DNA from: Armatimonadota bacterium
GTDB taxonomy: Bacteria > Armatimonadota > Zipacnadia > Zipacnadales > UBA11051
DNA: 5,522 nt
Reading direction: 5' to 3'
Assembly: GCA_003542955.1 (NCBI GenBank)
Contig: DPJP01000400.1
Span: forward strand, 984-6,505
The first letter of the stretch is position 1, and every line of letters starts with the position of its first letter. This document shows, piece by piece, positions 1 through 5,500 of this stretch. The notes under the pieces are model-generated. The model was given only the letters and a program-made list of their open reading frames with translations. It made no database searches and had not been told where the DNA came from. The position numbers and the translations under genes were made by a program.

Positions 1-199
1 CGATGTCGACCGCCAGAGCATCGTGCCCTACGGCACGCCGCGGGAGATCGATGAACTCATCGAGTACGAGGTGCGCACACTGGGCTCCGAGCGCGGTGGC
101 CTGATGCTGACCTGCGGCATCTACCCGCCCACGCCGCCTGAGAATGTCGATGCCGTCCTCACCGCCATGGAGAAGTACGAGCGCTACTGGTGGGAGTAG
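1..199 (+). CDS. C-terminal end of a uroporphyrinogen decarboxylase (URO-D) family protein (partial)
   Basis: The frame is open from the window edge (first full codon at base 2) to the TAG at 197-199, giving 65 residues; the start and most of the gene lie upstream. The tail reads like the last part of the URO-D TIM barrel: a GTP-(R/E)-E-I segment (YGTPREIDELI) follows the 'D-x-Q' strand, then an L-G-x-x-x-G-G-L-M-L strand, then a P-P-E-N-V-D-A helix, ending in an aromatic-rich EKYERYWWE. In the family, the P-P-E-N helix and closing 'Y-G-x-Y'-like end are typical. URO-D proteins include the haem enzyme HemE and many corrinoid- or cobalamin-linked methyltransferases. The catalytic N-terminal region is outside the window, so the two cannot be separated, although the divergent tail and the oxidoreductase nearby favour a non-haem paralogue. 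Family assignment is fairly secure; exact function is not. Confidence 0.75.
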   Translation, partial: DVDRQSIVPYGTPREIDELIEYEVRTLGSERGGLMLTCGIYPPTPPENVDAVLTAMEKYERYWWE

Positions 200-237
200 G
201 GGCGGCCCCCCGTCGTTGTGGAGAGAGCCGCTCGAGT

Positions 238-255
238 GACGCTGCCGGCAGCGTC
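238..255. repeat. Perfect 18-bp palindrome in the spacer before the STAND gene
   Basis: GACGCTGCC is followed directly by its exact reverse complement GGCAGCGTC. As RNA it would fold into a 7-bp stem with a CCGG loop. It lies 38 bases after the URO-D stop and about 60 bases before the STAND start codon. It could be a terminator stem for the upstream gene, but no T-run follows it. It could equally be a dimeric operator. The perfect symmetry is seen directly; the role is inferred. Confidence 0.5.
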
Positions 256-298
256 TGAAGCCCGGCCCCTGCTCGATATGCCCCGCATCTCGGAGCAC

Positions 299-303
299 AG
301 GAG
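299..303 (+). promoter_or_regulatory. Ribosome binding site of the DUF4062-STAND-TPR gene
   Basis: AGGAG lies 11 bases before the ATG at 315, slightly longer than the usual spacing. It supports this start, as does the fact that the conserved first strand of DUF4062 (V-R-V-F-I-S-S-T-F) begins only eight residues into the protein. No clear -35/-10 pair was found in the 115-base spacer. Confidence 0.6.
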
Positions 304-314
304 ACAGACTCGTC

Positions 315-3300
315 ATGGCAATCCGCTGGCGTGAGGTCCGAGTCTTCATCAGCTCCACATTCCGCGACATGCAGGCGGAGCGCGACTACCTGGTCAAGGT
401 CGTCTTCCCACGCTTGCGGCAGCGCCTCGAGCCGCACCGCATCCACTTCATCGACATCGACCTGCGCTGGGGCGTCACCCGCGAGCAGTCTGACAATGAC
501 CTCGCCCTTGAGCTGTGCCTGCAGCAGATTGACGAGTGTCGCCCCGAGGCCGGCGACCTGCGCCCCTTCTTCATCGGGATGCTCGGCGAGCGCTACGGCT
601 ACGTGCCGGAGACGGTGCGGACTGAGACGCTGCAGCGCTACGACTGGATCCCCGACTACCCGGGCCACTCGATCACCGCGCTGGAGATCATCCACGGCGT
701 GCTGCTCAACCCGCCCATGCACGGGCAGAGCTTCTTCTACTTCCGCGACCCCGCGTTCATGGCCGATGTCCCCATACCGATTCGGGAGACCATCCTCGAC
801 GCGGAGAGCGTCAAGGCCGCCGAAAAGCAGGAGGCCCTGAAGCAGCGCGTCCTCGACTCGGACATCCCCTGCATGGAGAACTACCCGTGCGAGTATGCGG
901 GCCTCCGTCTCAACTGGCGGCTGCTGGAGGCACACCTTGACGAGGGCCGGCGCGCGGAGCTGGAGGCGTTCGCAGCCGACGGAGTGATCAACACCGACGA
1001 ATGGGACCGGGTGCCGGCGGCGATGCAGCGAGACATGCCGAAGTTGGTCACGGTCATGCTCGACGGGCTCGAGGAGTTCGGGCGACAGGTCGAGGACGAC
1101 CTCTGGCAAGGGATTGCGGACCAGTACCCGGAGATACTCCAGGAGCCGGCGGAGGCCGAATTGGACACCCCCGCCGTCGAGCGCGATGCCCATGAGCGCT
1201 TCGCCGAGTCGCGGCTGCGCATCTACGTCGGCCGCGGCGATATCCACACGCGCCTGTGCGAGTATCTCGATGGCGATGCGCGGGAGCCGCTGTTTCTCAG
1301 CGGGCCCTCGGGCTCGGGCAAGTCGGCCATCCTGGCGCGGTTGGCGGCCGAGTACCCCGGCGCCCGCCCGGAGGCCTTCGTCCTCCCGCACTTCATCGGG
1401 GCGACTGCCTCCTCCACCTCGGTGCCCTCGATGCTGCGGCGGTTGTGTCGGGAGCTGCAGGAGCGTTTCGAGCTGTCCGGCGAGATACCGGGCAACGACA
1501 CCGAGCTGGCGGGGACCTTCCGCGCATTCCTGGGGATGGCGCCCGAGACGGAACGCATCGCGATCATCATCGACGCCCTCGACCAGCTTGACGCCCGCGA
1601 CCGCGAGATGGGCCTCCACTGGCTGCCGGATGAGTTCCCCGCCAACATCAAGCTGGTCGTGAGTTGCCTGGATGACCCCGGCGGCAGCGCGTTGCTCGAG
1701 GAACTTACGAAGCGCGGGCACCTGCGGGTGCAGGTCGAGCCGCTGACCGATGCCGACTGCGAGGCGATCATCGACCGGGTCCCGGCGCTGTCGGCCAAAG
1801 CGCTCGACGCCGAGCAGCGCAGGATGCTGCTGGAGAACCCGGCCACCCGCAACCCGCTCTATCTGCAGGTGGCGCTCGAGGAGCTGCGCGGCTTCGGCTC
1901 CTTCGAGTTGCTCGATGATCGCATCGAGCAGTTCCGCAGCGCGGAGGATGTCGAGGCGCTCTTCGGGCAGGTGCTGGAGCGGGTCGAGTTGGACCTCGGG
2001 AGCGCGCTGACGGAGGGGCTGGCCTGCCTGCTGGCCGCCTCACGCGCGGGGCTCTCGGAGGCCGAGCTGACCGACATGCTCACCGATACCGCGTCCGCCG
2101 AGGACATGCAGGTTGTCCTCCAGCAGCTCCGACCCTACCTGCAACGTCGGGGCGAACTGATCGACTTCTACCACCTGGCCCTGCAGCGCGCCATAGTCGG
2201 CCGCTACTGGGCCTGGGCCGGCGACCCTTCCTGGCACCTGTGCCTGGCGGACTACTTCGACACGGGACACGTCGGGCCGCGTATGCTCGCTGAGTTGCCC
2301 TGGCAACTGGCGGAGGCGGGGGGCTGGCGCCGCCTGTATGATCTGCTCGCGGATGTTGAGTTCTTCAATGCTCTCTGGGACTTCGACGTGTTCGAGACCA
2401 AGAGCTACTGGTCGCAGGTGGAGGCCAACTCAAAGCTGGAGAAGGTGGCGGCCTACCGGCCCGTGCTGGAGGCACCGGGTGGCTACGACGTGTGGCGCAT
2501 CGCCAACCTGCTCAACGACACCGGCCACCCGGACGAGGCCCTGCGACTGCAGGAGCATCTGGCCGCGCGACATGGCGAGAGGGGGGAGGAGTGGCACCGC
2601 GCCGTGGCCCTGGGCAGGATCGCCGACATCCTTCAGGCCCGCGGAGAGTTTGACGCTGCGCTCCGTCTGCGCAGGGGGGAGGAACTCGCGCTTTACAAGC
2701 GCCTGGGCGACGCGCGCTCGCGCGCGATCACCATCGGCAAGATCGCCGACATCCTCCACATACAGGGCGAGCGCGACGCAGCGCTGCGCATCCGCAGAGA
2801 GGAGGAGCTTCCTGTCTATGAGTACCTGGGCGACGCGCGCGAACGCGCGATGACCATCGGCAAGATCGCCGACACCCTTCAGGCCCGCGGAGAGCTCGAC
2901 GCTGCGCTCCGTCTGCGCAGGGAGCAAGAGCTTCCCGTCTACGAGCGCGTGGGCGACGTGCGCGAACGTGCCGTGACCATGAGCAAGATCGCCGACATCC
3001 TGTATACCCGCGGGGAGTTGGATGAAGCACTGCGCATCCACCGGGAGGAACAGCTTCCCGTCTTCGAGCGGCTGGGCGACGTGCGTTCGCACGCGGTGAC
3101 CATGGGCAAGGTCGCCGACATCCTCTACGACCGCGGCGAACTGGAGGAAGCACTGCGCATCCGGCGCGAGGAAGAGCTTCCCGTGTACGAGCGCCTGGGC
3201 GACGTGGAGCAGCGTGCGGTGACCATGGGCGCTATCGCCGATATCTTCCATAGTCGCGGCGAGGCGGAAGAGGCCTTGCGCATCTACGAAAACGACGTGG

Positions 3301-3755
3301 TCCCCGTGTTCGAGCGCCTCGGCGATGTTGAGCAACGCGCGATCGCCATGGGTAAGATCGCCGATACTCTCCACGACTGCGGGCGGTCAGACGAGGCATT
3401 GCGCATCCACCGGGAGGAGGAGGTACCCGTCTATGAGCGCCTCGGCGCCTTGCGCCTGCGCGCAGTCACCATGGGCCAGATCGCCAACATCCTCCATGCC
3501 CGCGGGGAGCTGGACGAAGCACTGCGCATCCGCCGGGAGGAGGAGCTTCCCGTGTACGAGCGCCTGGGCGACGTGCGCGAACTGGTCGTCGGGCGCGTGA
3601 ACCTGGCGCTCTGCCTCCTTGCGCGGGACGCGGCAGGTAACCGCAATGAAGCCGTCAGCCTGCTGCGCCAGAGCCTGGCCGATGCAACGCGGCTCCAACT
3701 CCGCGAGGCCGAGCAGATTGCGGGAACCCTCCGGCAGATCGGCGAGGAGCCGTGA
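315..3755 (+). CDS. DUF4062-STAND NTPase-TPR protein (putative signal-transducing / immune-type NTPase)
   Basis: This 1146-residue, probably cytosolic protein shows no signal peptide or membrane segment. Residues 8-290 form a DUF4062 domain: RVFISSTFRDMQAERD at 9-24, HFIDIDLRWG at 44-53, the ALELCLQQIDECR helix at 64-76, and FFIGMLGERYGYVPE at 85-99. The domain also occurs in eukaryotic TEP1-type proteins and is regarded as TIR-related. Residues 325-640 are a STAND/NACHT-like NTPase: Walker A GPSGSGKS at 330-337, Walker B IIIDALDQLD at 417-426 (D420, D423), a sensor-like strand NIKLVVS at 444-450, an NPLYL motif at 513-517, and a winged-helix-like segment ending in DFYHLALQRAIV at 617-628. 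A helical linker leads into TPR-like repeats (about 723-1140), eight of them near-identical. The inferred mechanism is that the repeats sense a ligand or partner, the NTPase switches and oligomerises, and DUF4062 acts as effector. Anti-phage, programmed-death and other signalling roles are all possible. Domain calls are secure; biological role is not. Confidence 0.85.
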   Translation: MAIRWREVRVFISSTFRDMQAERDYLVKVVFPRLRQRLEPHRIHFIDIDLRWGVTREQSDNDLALELCLQQIDECRPEAGDLRPFFIGMLGERYGYVPETVRTETLQRYDWIPDYPGHSITALEIIHGVLLNPPMHGQSFFYFRDPAFMADVPIPIRETILDAESVKAAEKQEALKQRVLDSDIPCMENYPCEYAGLRLNWRLLEAHLDEGRRAELEAFAADGVINTDEWDRVPAAMQRDMPKLVTVMLDGLEEFGRQVEDDLWQGIADQYPEILQEPAEAELDTPAVERDAHERFAESRLRIYVGRGDIHTRLCEYLDGDAREPLFLSGPSGSGKSAILARLAAEYPGARPEAFVLPHFIGATASSTSVPSMLRRLCRELQERFELSGEIPGNDTELAGTFRAFLGMAPETERIAIIIDALDQLDARDREMGLHWLPDEFPANIKLVVSCLDDPGGSALLEELTKRGHLRVQVEPLTDADCEAIIDRVPALSAKALDAEQRRMLLENPATRNPLYLQVALEELRGFGSFELLDDRIEQFRSAEDVEALFGQVLERVELDLGSALTEGLACLLAASRAGLSEAELTDMLTDTASAEDMQVVLQQLRPYLQRRGELIDFYHLALQRAIVGRYWAWAGDPSWHLCLADYFDTGHVGPRMLAELPWQLAEAGGWRRLYDLLADVEFFNALWDFDVFETKSYWSQVEANSKLEKVAAYRPVLEAPGGYDVWRIANLLNDTGHPDEALRLQEHLAARHGERGEEWHRAVALGRIADILQARGEFDAALRLRRGEELALYKRLGDARSRAITIGKIADILHIQGERDAALRIRREEELPVYEYLGDARERAMTIGKIADTLQARGELDAALRLRREQELPVYERVGDVRERAVTMSKIADILYTRGELDEALRIHREEQLPVFERLGDVRSHAVTMGKVADILYDRGELEEALRIRREEELPVYERLGDVEQRAVTMGAIADIFHSRGEAEEALRIYENDVVPVFERLGDVEQRAIAMGKIADTLHDCGRSDEALRIHREEEVPVYERLGALRLRAVTMGQIANILHARGELDEALRIRREEELPVYERLGDVRELVVGRVNLALCLLARDAAGNRNEAVSLLRQSLADATRLQLREAEQIAGTLRQIGEEP
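2601..3584 (+). repeat. Eight in-phase 123-bp tandem repeats encoding 41-residue TPR-like units
   Basis: Eight units of exactly 123 bp start at 2601, 2724, 2847, 2970, 3093, 3216, 3339 and 3462 (residues 763-1090). Each follows the pattern A-V-T-M-G-K-I-A-D-I-L, then R-G-E-L-D-E-A-L-R-I, then R-E-E-E-L-P-V-Y-E-R-L-G-D-V-R. Helix A carries the I-A-D-I-L core, helix B the E-A-L-R core, and a third helical segment follows; the length is close to the long TPRs of kinesin light chain and nephrocystin-3. A degenerate 40-residue unit precedes (about 723-762, W-R-I-A-N-L-L) and a diverged one follows (from 1091, N-L-A-L-C-L-L). Units 1 and 3 differ at only 3 of 54 bases across 2622-2675 against 2868-2921, which suggests recent exchange. 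The array probably forms a superhelical ligand- or protein-binding scaffold. Confidence 0.9.
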
Positions 3756-3764
3756 GGCACTCCG

Positions 3765-3780
3765 CCACTCCCTCGGGTGG
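3765..3780 (+). terminator. Weak hairpin just after the STAND stop, possible terminator
   Basis: CCACTCCC and GGGTGG can pair as six base pairs with one bulged T and a three-base loop. The hairpin begins ten bases after the TGA. No T-run follows, so intrinsic termination is doubtful; position is the only real support. Confidence 0.2.
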
Positions 3781-3932
3781 CCCCGGCACCGACCCATGCG
3801 CGCTGACATCAGAACTCGTGTGGAGATTACACGCGTTTGCCGGGCGGCTGTGGGGCGCTGTGAGCGGCGGCGGGGCATCGGGTAAGGGGACGGCATAGCC
3901 GAGTGAGTACTGAACGCGGGAGTGTGAGCTCG

Positions 3933-4010
3933 ATGGACATGCGTGATCTGCTCTATGTCAACGAAAAGGATGGCAGCAAGCTGGGCATAGTTCCGGGTAG
4001 TTCCGGGTAG
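3933..4010 (+). CDS. Possible short or truncated ORF (25 codons), unknown function
   Basis: An ATG at 3933 preceded by GGGAG (3918-3922, 10-base spacing) opens a frame that starts MDMRDLLYVNEKDGSKLGI. It then runs into the tandem decamer at 3988, which supplies the last codons and the TAG stop at 4008-4010. The first 18 residues have a normal mixed composition. The end is dictated entirely by the repeat, so this may be the head of a gene cut off by repeat insertion, or simply chance. I do not recognise the peptide. Confidence that it is translated is low. Confidence 0.2.
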   Translation: MDMRDLLYVNEKDGSKLGIVPGSSG

Positions 4011-4017
4011 TTCCGGG
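3988..4017. repeat. Three perfect copies of a 10-bp tandem repeat
   Basis: TAGTTCCGGG occurs three times without mismatch at 3988-3997, 3998-4007 and 4008-4017. The last copy runs directly into GGGGACACCATACC and an A-rich patch. Slippage, or growth at the edge of a small repeat element, would produce such an array. Confidence 0.9.
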
Positions 4018-4034
4018 GACACCATACCAATTAC
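4015..4034. mobile_element. Possible remnant of a dispersed REP-like element (GGGGACACCATACC motif)
   Basis: GGGGACACCATACCAATTAC follows the tandem decamers. From memory, closely similar 'TTCCGGGGACACCATAC..AATT' sequences recur between genes in many unrelated bacteria, often close to IS200-like/REP-associated tyrosine transposases. No transposase lies in this window, so at most this is a relic or a non-autonomous copy. The sequence is certain; the link to a mobile element is unverified recollection. Confidence 0.3.
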
Positions 4035-4096
4035 ACAGAAAAGCCACAATAGGAGGAGGCCCGGGGATAGGCTCTGAGCGGCAGTCACATCAGGCG

Positions 4097-4180
4097 GGGG
4101 AAGGGAGTCGCGAGCGCGCTGCGGTGCCCCTACCCTCAGCCCCTTCCCCGGACCGCCCTGCGGGCGGGGCGAGGAAAAGG
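4097..4180. repeat. Palindromic C/G-rich intergenic segment, possible dispersed repeat
   Basis: GGGGAAGGG (4097-4105) is the exact reverse complement of CCCTTCCCC (4141-4149). The latter arm also belongs to an imperfect hairpin, 4140-4158 against 4162-4180, with 14 of 19 pairs and a perfect CCGCCC-TGC-GGGCGG core at 4153-4167. The two pairings compete for 4141-4149. Such 'CCCTCA..CCCCTTCCCC' blocks resemble palindromic repeats scattered between genes in many GC-rich genomes. There is no T-run, so a simple terminator is less likely. Confidence 0.45.
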
Positions 4181-4216
4181 AACAGAGGCAACACCACAGA
4201 GCATACCCAACCTGAA

Positions 4217-4316
4217 CAGGGCCTGGCGTCCCCCGTTTCCATGGTTTCTGGACGGTGGCCCTGGCGGGATGCGGCCTCCGTCGATTGCCATCGCCAGCTC
4301 CCGTCGTAATCGGGAG
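4217..4316 (+). promoter_or_regulatory. Stem-loop-rich leader upstream of the oxidoreductase gene
   Basis: Three potential stems are visible. Stem A pairs CAGGGCC (4217-4223) with GGCCCTG (4257-4263) and continues inward as CGTCC/GGACG (4227-4231 with 4250-4254). Stem B pairs CTGGC-GATG around a two-base bulge (4261-4271) with CATCGCCAG (4289-4297). Stem C pairs CTCCCG (4298-4303) with CGGGAG (4311-4316) around a seven-base loop. B and C abut without a gap, while A and B share 4261-4263 and so exclude each other. This could be a switching leader, but GC-rich DNA forms such pairs by chance and no T-run follows stem C. Confidence 0.3.
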
Positions 4317-4374
4317 GGCTTCCGCACCCCGATATGGAACACTCCAGAGTCCATCCTCGAACCTCGTCAGATTC

Positions 4375-4378
4375 GGAG
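4375..4378 (+). promoter_or_regulatory. Ribosome binding site of the Gfo/Idh/MocA gene
   Basis: GGAG lies 10 bases before the ATG at 4389. It supports this start, which places the Rossmann strand W-N-V-G-I-V-G at residues 4-10, as expected for the family. Confidence 0.55.
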
Positions 4379-4388
4379 TTGACCATCA

Positions 4389-5480
4389 ATGAAGACATGG
4401 AACGTCGGCATCGTCGGGTTGCGACGCGGGCGCGGCTTCGTGTCCGTGTTCGCCGCCCACCCGAGAGTCAATGTGACTGCCCTGTGCGACCTCGACCAGG
4501 GGACGCTCTCCGACCTCGGTGAGGCGTTCTCGCTGCCAGACAGTGCGCTCTACACCGACTACGACCAGTTCCTCGATGCACAGACAGACATCATCATGGT
4601 CGCGACCCCCATCCGCTTCCATGCCGATATGACCGTGAATGCGCTGCAGGCGGGCAAGCACGTGCTCTGCGAGCAGACCGCCGCCTACACCGTGCCCGAC
4701 TGCGAGCGCATCGTCGATGCCGTCAAGCAGACGGGCCAGGGCTACATGATGGCGGAGAACTACTGCTACTTCCACTACATCCGGCAGTGGCGCGAGATCA
4801 TCAACCAGGGCAAGCTGGGCACTATCTTCCACGCTGAGGCCGAGTACATCCACGAGATCGAGCATCTGCTCGTCGATGAGCAGAGCGGCAGCTTCTTCTG
4901 GCGCCATGAGCGGCCCCCGATCTGGTACTGCGCCCACTGCCTCGGCCCGCTGCTGACGTTGATGGATGACCGCATCGTGGCGGCCAGCGGCAGCTCCGCG
5001 GGCTTCCACAAGCGTCCCGAGTACAGTGACCATCTCGGCTTCCTGGATATGGAGATCGGGCTCTTCCGCACGCAGAAGGGCGCGCTCATCAAGATCGCCC
5101 GCAGCCAGGTGGCGCCGCGCTACCCGCACCTGGTCTACTACACGCTCTACGGCACGAAGGGATATGTCGAGAACGGTCGCGGAGACGGCACCGAGGGGCG
5201 CATCTGGACGGAGGATCACGCGAAGGACGCCGAACACCGCCCGGCCGAGCCGATGCACTGCACGACCGTCGATCCGGACGCGCCTGATGATGCCAAGCAC
5301 GGCGGGCACGGAACCTCGGAGTACTACATGATCCGCGAGTTCCTCGACGCGCTCGAAGCCAATGTCAGGCCGCCGATTGATGTCATCCGCTCGATGGATT
5401 TCACCGTGCCCGGCATCATCGCCCACGAGTCGGCGATGTCGGACGGCAACTGGCGTGAGGTGCCGCTGTTCGAATGGTAG
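4389..5480 (+). CDS. Gfo/Idh/MocA family NAD(P)-dependent oxidoreductase with altered EKP motif
   Basis: This 363-residue protein has the usual length for the family. An N-terminal Rossmann fold (about 1-120) shows the dinucleotide loop G-I-V-G-L-R-R-G-R-G at 7-16, an acidic strand end A-L-C-D at 31-34, and V-A-T-P-I-R-F-H at 71-78, the family's 'TP...H' region. The C-terminal alpha/beta domain (about 121-363) includes A-E-N-Y at 122-125, a G-K-L-G-T-I-F-H-A-E-A-E-Y segment at 141-153, and W-Y-C-A-H-C-L-G-P-L-L at 179-189, where H183 matches the position of the active-site histidine. Relatives oxidise or reduce sugars, inositols and glycosides. The G-K-H-V-L-C-E-K-P motif reads G-K-H-V-L-C-E-Q-T here (89-97), so the usual lysine and proline are absent. 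The substrate cannot be predicted. No signal peptide is visible, so it is presumably cytosolic. It stands apart from the STAND gene by 633 bases. Confidence 0.88.
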   Translation: MKTWNVGIVGLRRGRGFVSVFAAHPRVNVTALCDLDQGTLSDLGEAFSLPDSALYTDYDQFLDAQTDIIMVATPIRFHADMTVNALQAGKHVLCEQTAAYTVPDCERIVDAVKQTGQGYMMAENYCYFHYIRQWREIINQGKLGTIFHAEAEYIHEIEHLLVDEQSGSFFWRHERPPIWYCAHCLGPLLTLMDDRIVAASGSSAGFHKRPEYSDHLGFLDMEIGLFRTQKGALIKIARSQVAPRYPHLVYYTLYGTKGYVENGRGDGTEGRIWTEDHAKDAEHRPAEPMHCTTVDPDAPDDAKHGGHGTSEYYMIREFLDALEANVRPPIDVIRSMDFTVPGIIAHESAMSDGNWREVPLFEW

Positions 5481-5481
5481 T

Positions 5482-5500
5482 GCGGGCCTCACGCCCCCGC
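5482..5500 (+). terminator. Weak hairpin after the oxidoreductase stop
   Basis: GCGGG (5482-5486) pairs with CCCGC (5496-5500) around a nine-base loop, immediately after the TAG. No T-run follows, so this is a possible terminator stem only. The AAAGG at the window end could be the ribosome binding site of a further gene. Confidence 0.2.

Larger units (their letters stand above)
3756..4388. other. 633-bp intergenic region without a convincing gene
   Basis: The stretch between the STAND stop and the oxidoreductase start has no ORF with plausible coding character or similarity I recognise. Its base composition is more mixed than in the genes, with an A-rich patch around 4019-4055. It holds a weak hairpin just after the STAND stop, a 25-codon ORF at 3933-4010, a triple decamer at 3988-4017, palindromic C/G-rich sequence at 4097-4180 and a stem-loop-rich leader at 4217-4316. 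An AGGAGGAGG at 4051-4059 looks like a ribosome binding site but no start codon follows at usable distance. I found no tRNA or rRNA. The mixture suggests a site that has collected small repeats or remnants of mobile sequence. Confidence 0.6.

Noticed and set aside
159..1721. Long open frame on the minus strand (about 520 codons)
   Set aside because: It lies wholly antisense to the DUF4062-NTPase coding region, which has clear family motifs. High GC with a biased third position opens such frames by default, and the translation matches no family.
2430..3374. Minus-strand open frame of about 314 codons with internal repeats
   Set aside because: It is the mirror of the 123-bp TPR repeats. Because the period is a multiple of three, a stop-free antisense frame in one unit is stop-free in all.
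2601..3584. Regular repeats considered as a CRISPR array
   Set aside because: The repeats are contiguous, in frame, lack spacers and encode a TPR-like consensus inside one ORF.
3817..3833. Small hairpin CGTGT-7 bases-ACACG
   Set aside because: Five base pairs with a seven-base loop and no T-run is within chance expectation for this composition.
4051..4059. Strong Shine-Dalgarno-like AGGAGGAGG
   Set aside because: No ATG, GTG or TTG opening a useful frame lies within normal distance downstream, so it is not tied to a gene.
3387..4088. Minus-strand open frame of about 233 codons reaching into the intergenic region
   Set aside because: Most of it is antisense to the TPR end of the STAND gene, and its start lies in repeat-derived sequence. 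No domain or convincing ribosome binding site was seen.
4124..4309. Short plus-strand ORF of 61 codons
   Set aside because: It runs through the palindromic C/G-rich block and the stem-loop leader, the translation is low-complexity Pro/Arg/Ser-rich, and no ribosome binding site fits the start.
4386..5492. Minus-strand open frame of about 368 codons opposite the oxidoreductase
   Set aside because: It is a shadow of the plus-strand Gfo/Idh/MocA gene, which carries the recognisable motifs.
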